From the NCBI RefSeq assembly GCF_047729555.1, contig NZ_CP159825.1:1302001-1366000 (forward strand): a stretch of 64,000 nt of DNA, read 5' to 3'. A program made the position numbers and the translations under genes. Origin of the DNA: Porticoccus sp905181945. GTDB taxonomy: Bacteria; Pseudomonadota; Gammaproteobacteria; Pseudomonadales; Porticoccaceae. Shown here in pieces: positions 30,262 to 39,815 of this stretch (position 1 is its first letter; every line of letters starts with the position of its first letter). The notes under the pieces are model-generated. The model did no database searches. It was given only the letters and a program-made list of their open reading frames with translations, and had not been told where the DNA came from.

Positions 30262-31686
30262 ATGAGAAAAACTAAGATTATCTGCACCATCGGGCCAGCT
30301 TCAGAGTCGTTTTCTATGCTACAGCAGCTGGCTGAAGCCGGTATGAATATTGTTCGCCTGAACATGTCTCATGGAGACCATGAATCTCATACACGGGTTA
30401 TAAAATCAGTCCGCACCCTAAATAAAAAACTCCCCAACCCTATTGCTATTCTTATGGACACCCAGGGTCCAGAAATTCGTACAGGGGACATAAAACAAGA
30501 ACTTAACCTGAAAAAAAATGATGTAATCTCTATTGTAGCTCGCGGGGAAGAAGATGTTGAATCGACTTCAATAAGCGTCAATTACGAGGATTTAATAAAC
30601 GATGTAACCATCGGAGATATGATTACGGTTGATAACGGTCTCATCAATCTAGAGGTGCTAAGCAAAGAGGACCGAATCATGCAATGCAAAGTTATTGATG
30701 GTGGTATTTTAAAAAGTAAGCGCCATGTCAATCTGCCCGGTATTCGAGTCAACTTGCCAGCAATTACTGAAAAAGATAAGCGTGACATTTTATTCTCCAT
30801 AGAACAAGAAGTGGACTTCATCGCGCTCTCATTTGTTAGAAATACAGAGGATGTCGAACAATTAAGAGTGCTACTGGGTGACAAGGTTGATAAAATTAAG
30901 ATTATCTCAAAAATAGAAGACCAAGAAGGCGTAAAGAATCTTAGCGATATTGTTAACATATCAGATGGCGTAATGGTGGCGCGTGGAGATCTTGGTGTTG
31001 AAATTGCAATCGAAAAACTACCAAGGGTTCAGCGTCGAATTATTCGACTTTGTGCACAACGAGGGAAACGTGTAATTGTTGCAACACACATGCTGGAATC
31101 CATGATAGAAAATCCAATACCTACTAGAGCTGAAGTTACGGATGTGGCTAATGCTGTCTACGAAGAGGCCGATGCTATAATGTTGTCAGGCGAGAGCGCC
31201 ATGGGAAAATATCCTGTGAAGTGTGTCGAAATACTCTCTCGAATCACTCAATCAATAGAACAGAGTCCAGGTCTACAGTTTGTTAAAGATTTGGAGCTAG
31301 AAAATGATCATGCAGAGATTGCATCTGCTGCAGTAAAATTAGCTGAATCTATTAAAGCAAAAGCTATTATTGTTCCTACAAGACGCGGGAAAATGGCTAA
31401 CTATGTGACCAATTGCCATCCGCAGACTCCTATTATTTGCGCTTTTACTAATGATAGCCGCACTCGTCGTCAGCTAGTACTCAACCGAAATGTGCTTAGT
31501 TTTCGAATAACTTTCAGCGAGGACCCAGAAAAAACTCTAGCAACTGCTGCCAAAATTCTTATGACCCGCACAGAATTCTTGCCCGAAGATAGGGTTGTAG
31601 TAATATCGGATGCTTTAGCTGGTTCAGGCATTGATGCAATACAAATTCGCCAACTGTCAGATCTGTTGGTCATCGATACAGAGTGA
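30262..31686 (+). CDS. pyk: Pyruvate kinase
   Basis: Makes pyruvate and ATP from phosphoenolpyruvate. The 474-residue protein begins MRKTKIICTIGPASESFSML. It has MNIVRLNMSHGDHESH, MDTQGPEIRTG, IISKIEDQEGVKNLSDI and GVMVARGDLGVEIAIEKLP (metal and substrate residues), and a C-terminal regulatory domain with AIIVPTRRGKMANYVTNCHP. It resembles the PykA type; the allosteric effector is not known from sequence. Confidence 0.95.
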   Translation: MRKTKIICTIGPASESFSMLQQLAEAGMNIVRLNMSHGDHESHTRVIKSVRTLNKKLPNPIAILMDTQGPEIRTGDIKQELNLKKNDVISIVARGEEDVESTSISVNYEDLINDVTIGDMITVDNGLINLEVLSKEDRIMQCKVIDGGILKSKRHVNLPGIRVNLPAITEKDKRDILFSIEQEVDFIALSFVRNTEDVEQLRVLLGDKVDKIKIISKIEDQEGVKNLSDIVNISDGVMVARGDLGVEIAIEKLPRVQRRIIRLCAQRGKRVIVATHMLESMIENPIPTRAEVTDVANAVYEEADAIMLSGESAMGKYPVKCVEILSRITQSIEQSPGLQFVKDLELENDHAEIASAAVKLAESIKAKAIIVPTRRGKMANYVTNCHPQTPIICAFTNDSRTRRQLVLNRNVLSFRITFSEDPEKTLATAAKILMTRTEFLPEDRVVVISDALAGSGIDAIQIRQLSDLLVIDTE

Positions 31687-31708
31687 TCGCCCCTACCAGG
31701 AGGCGATC
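31685..31708. terminator. Hairpin between convergent pyk and ilvA
   Basis: GATCGCC (31685-31691) and GGCGATC (31702-31708) form a stem extended by CCT/AGG inside. It begins within the pyk stop codon region and lies just beyond the ilvA stop. No T-run follows on either strand, so it may protect mRNA ends or act weakly as a terminator. Confidence 0.45.
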
Positions 31709-33220
31709 TTAGCTCAAAAAGAATTGATAAGCCGGATTTTCTGTTTCCTCGGCCCAGCTATACTCCAGATCATCCAGGAATACATGCGCCTTCTTTCTGT
31801 CTTTTCTTGGAATCTGGAGTCCTGCAAGCACTTTTCCGTCAGCCGAGCCATGATTACGATAATGAAACATAGAAATATTCCAACGGTCGCCCAGTCTTGT
31901 CAAAAACTTCATTAATGCCCCCGGACGTTCTGGGAATTCAAACGTAAATATCATTTCATCAGTAGCTTCTTTGGCTCTTCCTCCGACCATATGACGAATA
32001 TGCAATTTAGCAATTTCATTATCTGTCATATCTACCACCGGATATCCTTTGTCACCAAGATCTGCAACTAGATTATACCGATCATCGTCTGAAACGACTT
32101 GGACGCCAACAAAAATATGCGCCTGAGACGCGCCGCCCATCCGATAATTAAATTCTGTGATATTGCGCTTGTTTAAAGAAGCACAGAATGCCTTAAAACT
32201 ACCTGGCTCTTCAGGAATAGTGACAGCTAAAATAGCCTCTCTTTTCTCTCCTATTTCAGTACGCTCAGAGATATAGCGGAGGCGATCAAAATTAATATTT
32301 GCGCCGCACTCCACAGCTAGCAATGTCTGTTCTTTTGCCCCGGTCCGTCCTACATACTTTTTTAATCCAGCTAACCCTAAGGCTCCAGCTGGTTCACAAA
32401 TAGAGCGGGTATCGTCAAAAGTATCTTTAATGCTGGCACAAATTTCATCAACAGAAACTGTTATAACCTCATCAACAGTATCCTTTAAAATACGAAAAGT
32501 CTCTTTTCCAATTTGCGCTACCGCCGTACCATCCGCAAAAATTCCAACATTCTTTAAGCGAACCCTGCGCCCCGCTTTCATGGCTGCATCTAAACAAGCA
32601 GAATCTTCAGCCTCAACAGCAATCACCTTAATCTCAGGACGAACAGTCTTGATGTAAGCGGCCATACCTGCGCAAAGGCCTCCGCCGCCTACAGCTATAA
32701 AAACAGCATCTAAACGTTCAGGGACTTGCTGTAATATCTCCATAGCAATAGTGCCCTGGCCCGCTATTACCTCCGGATCATCAAAAGGATGGATGTAGGT
32801 CATCTCTTTTTCAATTACTAGTCTTTGAGCATAATCCGAAGCCTCGTCATAACTATCACCTTGTAATATGACTTTAGCTCCAAGAGCTTTTACTGCATTT
32901 ACTTTAATTTGTGGCGTAGTGGTTGGCATGACAATAGTTGCCTTAGCGCCTATTTTTTGTGCTGCCATAGCCAAGCCTTGAGCATGATTGCCTGCTGAGG
33001 CTGCAATAACCCCTTTGGCTAGCTCAGCCTTGCCAAGAGACAACATCTTGTTGTATGCCCCGCGCAATTTGAAAGAAAATATTGGCTGCAAGTCTTCTCG
33101 TTTTAATAGAACGCGGTTGCCAAGCCTCAAGGACAGTTGCGGAGCCTCGTCTATAGGGGTTCTTACAACTAGGTCATAGATCTGAGCATCCAGAATTCGT
33201 TTTACGTAACTTGTAGGCAT
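31709..33220 (-). CDS. ilvA: Threonine deaminase (ammonia-lyase), biosynthetic
   Basis: Deaminates threonine to 2-oxobutanoate, first step to isoleucine. The 503-residue protein has the PLP-lysine motif FSFKLRGAYNKM, SAGNHAQGLAMAAQ and the glycine-rich VGGGGLCAGMAAYI. The C-terminal half holds two ACT-like regulatory domains (KREAILAVTIPEEPGSFKAF and DEMIFTFEFPERPGALMKF) that bind isoleucine or valine. The two-ACT form indicates the feedback-controlled biosynthetic enzyme, not the catabolic TdcB. Confidence 0.95.
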   Translation of the reverse strand: MPTSYVKRILDAQIYDLVVRTPIDEAPQLSLRLGNRVLLKREDLQPIFSFKLRGAYNKMLSLGKAELAKGVIAASAGNHAQGLAMAAQKIGAKATIVMPTTTPQIKVNAVKALGAKVILQGDSYDEASDYAQRLVIEKEMTYIHPFDDPEVIAGQGTIAMEILQQVPERLDAVFIAVGGGGLCAGMAAYIKTVRPEIKVIAVEAEDSACLDAAMKAGRRVRLKNVGIFADGTAVAQIGKETFRILKDTVDEVITVSVDEICASIKDTFDDTRSICEPAGALGLAGLKKYVGRTGAKEQTLLAVECGANINFDRLRYISERTEIGEKREAILAVTIPEEPGSFKAFCASLNKRNITEFNYRMGGASQAHIFVGVQVVSDDDRYNLVADLGDKGYPVVDMTDNEIAKLHIRHMVGGRAKEATDEMIFTFEFPERPGALMKFLTRLGDRWNISMFHYRNHGSADGKVLAGLQIPRKDRKKAHVFLDDLEYSWAEETENPAYQFFLS

Positions 33221-33391
33221 TTTTGCTCTTTATTTAATTTAAAATTTATAGATTAAGCCGTCTAGGACTAATAGTAAATTTTCACTACATGCAAAGCCAG
33301 CACTGATGGACATTTTCTATCATTTCGTACCCTGATCCGTATAATAATGAACAAGTGCATCATTTGCGGCCCAACAATAAAGACCTCAACT

Positions 33392-34096
33392 ATGACTTTA
33401 GATATCGACTTAACCACACAAGACGCTCTCAAAAAAACTGTTGCGCAAGCAGCGGTTGACTACACTCTAGGCAAAATAAACATAGACAGTATTGTTGGAA
33501 TCGGTACCGGCTCTACTGCTAATTTTTTTATTGATTTGCTAGCGTCGCATAAAAATAAATTTAGAGGTGCAGTTGCTAGCTCTGAAGCTTCAGAGCGAAT
33601 ACTCAAACACCACGGCATAGAGGTTTATGATTTAAATTCCGCCAATGAAGTGGCTATTTACATAGATGGCGCCGATGAAACAAATCAATACTTAGAGCTT
33701 ATGAAGGGTGGTGGTGGTGCCTTAACAAGGGAAAAAATCACTGCTGCTGTAGCGCAAGAATTTTTATGTATAGCTGATGAATCCAAGTGGGTGGAGCACT
33801 TAGGAAACTTTCCATTACCGATTGAAGTCATTCCTATGGCCAGAAGTCATGTTGCAAGGGAAGTTGTCAAGCTAGGAGGAGATCCGGTTTATCGTCAAGG
33901 AATTATAACCGATAATGGAAATGTCATTCTAGACATTCATCATCTGCATCCAATAGCTTCAGCGTGTGCCATGGAAGAAAAAATTAATCATATTACTGGT
34001 GTTGTAACTAATGGCATTTTTGCAATAAGGCCTGCAGATATTTTGCTGCTAGGCACTAAAGATGGCGTAAAAACTCTTTATCCTGCAAAAAGATAG
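33392..34096 (+). CDS. rpiA: Ribose-5-phosphate isomerase A
   Basis: Interconverts ribose 5-phosphate and ribulose 5-phosphate. It has GIGTGSTANFFIDLL (phosphate loop), YIDGADETNQYLELMKGGG (catalytic Asp region), LTREKITAAV and LGGDPVYRQGIITDNGN. I chose the ATG at 33392 (234 residues): a TATAAT at 33340-33345 would start transcription near 33352, after the upstream ATG at 33347. Divergent from ilvA, as in E. coli and Pseudomonas. Confidence 0.95.
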   Translation: MTLDIDLTTQDALKKTVAQAAVDYTLGKINIDSIVGIGTGSTANFFIDLLASHKNKFRGAVASSEASERILKHHGIEVYDLNSANEVAIYIDGADETNQYLELMKGGGGALTREKITAAVAQEFLCIADESKWVEHLGNFPLPIEVIPMARSHVAREVVKLGGDPVYRQGIITDNGNVILDIHHLHPIASACAMEEKINHITGVVTNGIFAIRPADILLLGTKDGVKTLYPAKR

Positions 34097-34130
34097 CCGT
34101 GTTATATCATAACTATGGCTTAAAAATTTA

Positions 34131-35165
34131 TTAGCGCACCTGCAATGTTGGCTCATTTAGAGCTGCAAACTGCTCTCGTAATTCCAAGATATGCTCACTC
34201 CAAAAACGAATAGTATTAAACCAAGGAAAAGCCATAGGAAAAGCAGGATCACTCCACCGTCTAGCTATCCAGGCAGTATAATTAATCATTCTCAGTGTTC
34301 TCAGCGCATCAATTAACTGAAGCTCTCGCGGATGAAAGTCAAAAAATTCATTATAGCCATCTATAATTTCTGATAACTGCGCAGCCTGTCGATCTCTATC
34401 TCCTGATAGCAGCATCCATATATCCTGAATGGCAGGAGCCATAAGCGTGTCATCAAGATCTACGAAATGGGCATTACCATCCCTCCATAAAATATTGCCT
34501 GCATGGCAATCACCATGGACACGTATATGCTGAATAGTGCCCGCATTACTGATGCTTTCATCTACCGCTTGCATAAGATCTTTGATGAGCGAATCATAAG
34601 ATGCTTTTAATTCTTTTGGAATAAATTGCTCGCTCACCAACATGGATGGCTCATGTCCAAAGGTATGGCTATTTAACATATGACGAAAACTGAAAGGTCT
34701 CACGGCACCTATTGCATGTATTCTGCCTAGTAGCTTGCCAAGCAAATATAAATTATCAAGATTGTCTAGTTCGGGGCCATGTCCACCCTTTCTAGGGAAA
34801 AGTGCAAAACTAAACCCTTCATGTTGAAATAAACTTTGTCCTTTATCGTTCAATATGGGGGCAACCACTGGTAGTTCTTGTTCTACCAACTCAAAGCAAA
34901 ACTGGTGTTCTTCAAGAATCTGTTCTGTGGTCCATCGATTTGGACGATAAAATTTTCCAATCAATGGAGCTTCGTCTTCGATGCCAATTTGATACACGCG
35001 ATTTTCATAGCTATTCAAGGGAAATAGTCGGCCATCACTGAGATAGCCGCAACTTTCCATGGCATCAAGAATAAAATTAGGCGTCAGGCTATCAAATGGA
35101 TGCGACAAGGGATCACTGCTATCAACTGCATCCTCTTCTGGTTCTTGCACATTACCATTAATCAT
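34131..35165 (-). CDS. srkA: Stress response serine/threonine kinase SrkA (YihE/RdoA)
   Basis: Eukaryote-like APH-fold protein kinase that counters stress-induced death in E. coli. The 344-residue protein has LNSYENRVYQIGIEDE, GKFYRPNRWTTEQILEEHQF and the catalytic/metal motifs RVHGDCHAGNILWRDG and HFVDLDDTLMAPAIQDIWML. Length is slightly above the 328 of E. coli because of an N-terminal extension. Its ATG overlaps the stop of the MFS gene upstream by 4 nt. Confidence 0.92.
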   Translation of the reverse strand: MINGNVQEPEEDAVDSSDPLSHPFDSLTPNFILDAMESCGYLSDGRLFPLNSYENRVYQIGIEDEAPLIGKFYRPNRWTTEQILEEHQFCFELVEQELPVVAPILNDKGQSLFQHEGFSFALFPRKGGHGPELDNLDNLYLLGKLLGRIHAIGAVRPFSFRHMLNSHTFGHEPSMLVSEQFIPKELKASYDSLIKDLMQAVDESISNAGTIQHIRVHGDCHAGNILWRDGNAHFVDLDDTLMAPAIQDIWMLLSGDRDRQAAQLSEIIDGYNEFFDFHPRELQLIDALRTLRMINYTAWIARRWSDPAFPMAFPWFNTIRFWSEHILELREQFAALNEPTLQVR

Positions 35166-36304
35166 TTACACAGCTCGCTGCTCTTGGGTCTTGCTAACAG
35201 AAAAATAATAACAATAATAGCTAACGCCCAAGCGAAACAGGTAGCAATATAAGGCTTTCCGACGTCAAGCAATCCAATAATAGTTAAACCAGCAACATTA
35301 CCTATAATCTGCATCGTAACTATTAGCGGCGCATATTGATGACTACAGTCCAGTTTGGCTGTCAGCCCCATCGCATAGGCAGCAGAAAAATTCCACGCCC
35401 CTCCAACAAAACAAAAGGCAACGAACATGAGTGGTTGTGGCAAATTCCCAGACAATCCTATCACCAGAATAACAATAGCAAGCCCTAAAGCTATTATTGC
35501 GGGCTTAGCATAACTAGGTCGAATATCCATTAATGCTGCAATCAAAGCCCCCAGACTGCTAGCCAATGCCAAAAATATCATATGGGGGCCGGCACCATAA
35601 GCTATGGGCTCTATGGTGCCGCGCACCACATTGCCGCCAAAAAATATTAACAATACTGCAAGCAACGCAAAGAGAACAGGGGCCTTCTTCTCATCGTCAA
35701 CAAAAAAATTTATTCTCTCTTTTTTTAATCCTACGGGCATCATTCGACTTAATATCACTGACACCAAACATATACATGAAGCAGCGATCAGTGCGTCATT
35801 AAAGCTAATTGTCTCAGCGATCGATGGAGGTAACAGGTAGGCTGCAAGTGCAACTACACCGGCCTGAAGGCTCAAAACTAACGCATAACTACGGATAGGG
35901 TTAAGGCTTGCCCCAAGGCAGGTAACGGCTGCTGCGCAACTAGTACCAACAAAAATCCCCGCTAATCCCTGGCAGATCAATAAAAAAGTAAAGCCCGACA
36001 CAAATATAGGCAGCGCAAAACTCATTAAGCCCATCATCCCGCTTATGAATATCAGTGATCTCCAGCTCACCAGCAAAATAAATAAAGTCGACAGCGTCAT
36101 AGCCAGAGCAACGCCGCCCAAAAAAACCCCTCCAAGCCATAAAGGCGTTGTCTGAGTAAGGCCTAAATCTTTAGCTGCTAGCGCCAAGATTAGAGGCATA
36201 TTAATCAAATATGCCGTAGCACTTAATGTGACCATTATTGCGGTCAAGCGTGCGCCAATGCTGTTTATATCCACATATTTTTTTTCAAATAAAAGTGACG
36301 ACAT
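35162..36304 (-). CDS. MFS-type transporter, substrate unknown
   Basis: A 380-residue membrane protein with 12 predicted hydrophobic segments in two sixes, separated by a charged loop (about residues 190-210, GLKKERINFFVDDEKKAP). It looks like a small major facilitator. No diagnostic substrate motif is recognised. Its 4-nt overlap with srkA implies translation coupling; the pair is not one I know as conserved. The 136-nt gap before it holds no other gene. Confidence 0.8.
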   Translation of the reverse strand: MSSLLFEKKYVDINSIGARLTAIMVTLSATAYLINMPLILALAAKDLGLTQTTPLWLGGVFLGGVALAMTLSTLFILLVSWRSLIFISGMMGLMSFALPIFVSGFTFLLICQGLAGIFVGTSCAAAVTCLGASLNPIRSYALVLSLQAGVVALAAYLLPPSIAETISFNDALIAASCICLVSVILSRMMPVGLKKERINFFVDDEKKAPVLFALLAVLLIFFGGNVVRGTIEPIAYGAGPHMIFLALASSLGALIAALMDIRPSYAKPAIIALGLAIVILVIGLSGNLPQPLMFVAFCFVGGAWNFSAAYAMGLTAKLDCSHQYAPLIVTMQIIGNVAGLTIIGLLDVGKPYIATCFAWALAIIVIIFLLARPKSSELCK

Positions 36305-36440
36305 CCACCAGCCTTTAGGTTCTACTACAAAATCATCGACGTTGTTTTTTGAATTACATTCTTATTGCTAGCCAGCGGAATGTCCAGTTCAGTTGAAATA
36401 AATGCAATAATCAGCTTGGATGCTGAAAAACTCTACGCAC

Positions 36441-37394
36441 TCAATCAAGACACCTAAAAACGCTACTCCTTAGCAAGGGAGCCTCGTTTACCATATGGTG
36501 CTGTGCGCTATGTATGAGTTCAATCTTTATATTACAGAACTTCTTTCTTAGTACTTTTAAATTATATTGCCAGTCAACAGTCTTATCATGGTCTCCCTGA
36601 ACAACTCTTAAGGGGTAATCGCTCGATGGATAATCTAGAAATTCCTCGATCCAAAATCTCATAGCCCCAATCCATTCTATCAGAATAAATTTGGACTGAA
36701 GCGGGTCATGGTTTTCTACGAATTCATTAAATTTCTCATTGGCTGTATTTGGCTTATATTTTCTTTTTATTTTTTTCAAAAATAAACGTAGTAAATAATA
36801 TACATACAAATTTTTCTTCCAATTCACAGGATGAATTAATGGGGCAAGCACTATTATCTCAGAAAAATTATTTCCATAATGATGCGCCTTAGGGCTCAAA
36901 AGATACTTAATCAGAATGGCCCCTCCTGTGCTCTGACCAACTGCTTTCCACGGTTTAGGGAAGCGAGCCTCACAACTACACAACAAGTCAGAAAAAGCGT
37001 CCGCATAGCGATCAAAGTTCTTAATTGTTGCTCTGTCTCCGCTTGACAACCCATGTCCCGGCAAGTCGAATGCAACTACCGCATAACCTAGTTTGACAAG
37101 ATATTTGATTAGATGTCCATAAAGACCCACATGATCCAGATAGCCATGGATAATAAAATAGGTGCCTTTGGGATTATCGGGGAGCCAATATTGGGCGGCA
37201 AGCTTAAAATCGCCAGATGTATATAAACCCAAACAATGACTTATTGCAGAGTGCTCAGAGGAAAAAGATAATCCATAATGATCGATATAGCTAAGTTCAG
37301 ATGTCGTTTTGGCTGTCCGATCAAAGTCTACATCAAAACTTAAGATTTGAAGGTCTTTGCGAATCATCTCTAATAATTCAAACGTGAATATCAT
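36441..37394 (-). CDS. Alpha/beta hydrolase (PldB/monoacylglycerol-lipase-like)
   Basis: A 317-residue cytoplasmic hydrolase with an oxyanion motif FIIHGYLDHVGLYGHL. The expected catalytic triad is Ser in AVGQSTGGAILIKYL, Asp in GDHDKTVDW and His in SAQHHMVNE. The DLPGHGLSSGDRATI segment matches the serine aminopeptidase S33 / lysophospholipase L2 group. No signal peptide. Substrate unknown. It stands alone, with fba downstream on the same strand after about 100 nt, and its code is noticeably AT-rich. Confidence 0.85.
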   Translation of the reverse strand: MIFTFELLEMIRKDLQILSFDVDFDRTAKTTSELSYIDHYGLSFSSEHSAISHCLGLYTSGDFKLAAQYWLPDNPKGTYFIIHGYLDHVGLYGHLIKYLVKLGYAVVAFDLPGHGLSSGDRATIKNFDRYADAFSDLLCSCEARFPKPWKAVGQSTGGAILIKYLLSPKAHHYGNNFSEIIVLAPLIHPVNWKKNLYVYYLLRLFLKKIKRKYKPNTANEKFNEFVENHDPLQSKFILIEWIGAMRFWIEEFLDYPSSDYPLRVVQGDHDKTVDWQYNLKVLRKKFCNIKIELIHSAQHHMVNEAPLLRSSVFRCLD

Positions 37395-37495
37395 GTTCTC
37401 TTGCTGCCGAACCTGTATTATTTTAAATTAACATAGGGTGGCGGCCAAATACTGCCATTTTTTATCTTATGGCATCATGGACAAAAAATATCTAA

Positions 37496-38548
37496 CTAGG
37501 ATACCGCTCCACTAGAATAATTCTGATGCATTTTATCTAGACTAGATACTCTTATTTTTCTCGCATTGCCGGCTGTACCAAACGATTTATATCTATCAAT
37601 ACAAACATTCTTCATGGCTAGGGTTGTCTCCGCAAGGTATTTTCGAGGATCAAACTCTGACTTATTTTCAGCCATAAAGCGTCTAACAGCTCCGGTAGAA
37701 GCTAACCGAAGATCCGTATCTATGTTTATTTTCCGAACTCCATGCTTTATGCCTTCTACGATTTCCTCTACTGGTACGCCGTAAGTCTCAGGTATATCAC
37801 CACCAAATTGATTAATAACTGTTAACCATTCTTGCGGCACCGATGATGAGCCATGCATAACCAGATGTGTATTAGGAATACGGGAGTGAATAGCCTTTAT
37901 CCGGTCAATATCTAAAATATCTCCTGTGGGCGGACGGGAAAATTTATAGGCGCCATGAGATGTTCCGATGGCAATAGCAAGGGCATCTACGCGCGTTTTC
38001 GACACAAAATCTGCAGCCTCTTCTGGATCAGTTAGCATTTGATCATGAGACAAAGTTCCTTCAGCTCCAACGCCGTCTTCTTCTCCAGCTTGGCCAGTCT
38101 CCAGAGATCCCAAGCAACCCAGCTCGCCCTCTACAGACACCCCACATGCATGGGCCATTTCAACTACTTTTTTTGTAACTGCTACGTTATATTCATAAGA
38201 TGCTGGAGTTTTTCCGTCTTCCATCAAAGATCCGTCCATCATCACTGAACTAAAGCCCAGCTGGATAGAGCGTTGACAGATATCAGGGCTCGTACCATGA
38301 TCTTGATGCATGCACACTGGAATATGAGGAAATTCCTCTATAGCTGCTAAGATTAAATGCCTCAGAAAAGGCGCTCCAGCGTATTTTCTGGCGCCCGCCG
38401 AGGCTTGAACAATTACTGGCGAGCTAGTGATATCTGCAGCCTCCATAATCGCACGCATTTGCTCCAAATTATTTACGTTAAATGCAGGAACACCGTATCC
38501 ATTTTCGGCAGCGTGATCCAATAATTGTCGCATTGAAATAAGAGCCAT
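37496..38548 (-). CDS. fba: Fructose-1,6-bisphosphate aldolase, class II
   Basis: Zinc aldolase of glycolysis and gluconeogenesis. The 350-residue protein begins MALISMRQLLDHAAENGYGVPAFNVNN. It has CMHQDHGTSPDICQRSIQ (catalytic Asp and zinc His), EGELGCLGSLETGQAGEE, and HGSSSVPQEW and INIDTDLRLAST near the C-terminus. The long insert with GAEGTLSHDQMLTDPEEA is typical of the Calvin/Pseudomonas subtype. I chose the ATG at 38548, which has GGGGAA at 8 nt. Confidence 0.95.
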   Translation of the reverse strand: MALISMRQLLDHAAENGYGVPAFNVNNLEQMRAIMEAADITSSPVIVQASAGARKYAGAPFLRHLILAAIEEFPHIPVCMHQDHGTSPDICQRSIQLGFSSVMMDGSLMEDGKTPASYEYNVAVTKKVVEMAHACGVSVEGELGCLGSLETGQAGEEDGVGAEGTLSHDQMLTDPEEAADFVSKTRVDALAIAIGTSHGAYKFSRPPTGDILDIDRIKAIHSRIPNTHLVMHGSSSVPQEWLTVINQFGGDIPETYGVPVEEIVEGIKHGVRKINIDTDLRLASTGAVRRFMAENKSEFDPRKYLAETTLAMKNVCIDRYKSFGTAGNARKIRVSSLDKMHQNYSSGAVS

Positions 38549-38632
38549 GAGTTTATTCCCCAATAATTCTGCTAGTCGCCCAGCCTTTAAGGTAGCTGAT
38601 AAACAGCTACAGTTTTTTATATTTTAACTTAC

Positions 38633-39808
38633 TTAAGCCTGTATTTTAAATCGGCTCTCAAGAATCTCTACAGCAGGAAGAACTTTTCCCTCTACGTATT
38701 CGAGAAAAGCGCCCCCACCTGTGGACACATAAGAAATTTTATCGGCAATACCATATTTATCTGCTGCTGCCAGAGTATCTCCGCCTCCAGCAATAGAAAA
38801 TCCTTTGCTGTCGGCAATTGCTTCTGCAATTGCTCGAGTGCCTTCTCCAAATTGATCGAATTCAAACACACCGACAGGTCCATTCCATAAAATGGTCCCG
38901 GCTTGCTTTAGCATGTTAGCTAATTTTTTTGCTGAGACGGGACCAATATCCAAAATCATATCCTCGTTGGAAATTTCTTCCGTTGCCTTTAAAGTGGCTG
39001 TAGCAAACTCTGAAAATTCTTGACCTACTATGACATCCGTTGGGAGAAGTACATTGGTTTTCAGCATAATCCTTTGCGCATCAGCAATGAAGTCATGCTC
39101 GCACAGTGAATTACCTATCGGTAGTCCTTGTGCTGCCAAGAAAGTATTAGCGATACCGCCGCCTACCACGAGCTGATCAACTTTATCTGACATTTTCTCT
39201 AGCACAGCAAGCTTTGTAGACACTTTTGATCCTCCCACAATCGCCACCATAGGGCGCGCTGGGTTTTCCAAGACCCTCTCAAGCATTTTTAATTCACGAA
39301 CCAACAAAGGTCCGGCGCAAGCAACTGGAGCATATTTTGCTACGCCATGGGTAGAAGCCTGAGATCGATGTGCGGCCCCAAAAGCATCCATGACAAAAAT
39401 ATCACAAATAGAAGCATAAGCCTTTGCCAAGCTTTCACTATTCGTTTTTTCTCCTTGATTAAAACGAACGTTCTCTAGTAATACTATTTCGCCATCATGA
39501 CAAGAAAGCCGTTCTGTCCAATCTGAAGCCACCCTTACTGTCATCCCAAGTAGTGCGCTTAAGTGTCTGGCAACTGGCTGGATAGAATACTGATGGTCAA
39601 ACTTATTTTCGGTGGGCCGCCCCAGATGAGACATTAATATTACGTTAGCGCCAGACTCCAGAGCACACTGAATAGTTGGTAATGCGGCACGGATACGGGC
39701 ATCTGAAGAAATAACTCCATTTTTGATTGGAACGTTAAAATCCTCACGAATCAGGACACGTTTTCCTTTCAAGCATAAGTCTGTCATTTTAACTACATTC
39801 AAAATCAC
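38633..39808 (-). CDS. pgk: Phosphoglycerate kinase
   Basis: Makes ATP from 1,3-bisphosphoglycerate. The 391-residue protein has REDFNVPIKNGVISSDARIR, MSHLGRPTENKFD, AFGAAHRSQASTHG, VAIVGGSKVSTKL and the C-terminal SIAGGGDTLAAADKYG. The GTG at 39808 gives an N-terminus like E. coli Pgk, but its AAGGA lies only 2 nt away; the in-frame ATG at 39787 is an alternative. It follows epd by 7 nt, so the genes are coupled. Confidence 0.95.
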   Translation of the reverse strand: MILNVVKMTDLCLKGKRVLIREDFNVPIKNGVISSDARIRAALPTIQCALESGANVILMSHLGRPTENKFDHQYSIQPVARHLSALLGMTVRVASDWTERLSCHDGEIVLLENVRFNQGEKTNSESLAKAYASICDIFVMDAFGAAHRSQASTHGVAKYAPVACAGPLLVRELKMLERVLENPARPMVAIVGGSKVSTKLAVLEKMSDKVDQLVVGGGIANTFLAAQGLPIGNSLCEHDFIADAQRIMLKTNVLLPTDVIVGQEFSEFATATLKATEEISNEDMILDIGPVSAKKLANMLKQAGTILWNGPVGVFEFDQFGEGTRAIAEAIADSKGFSIAGGGDTLAAADKYGIADKISYVSTGGGAFLEYVEGKVLPAVEILESRFKIQA

Positions 39809-39815
39809 ACTATCC

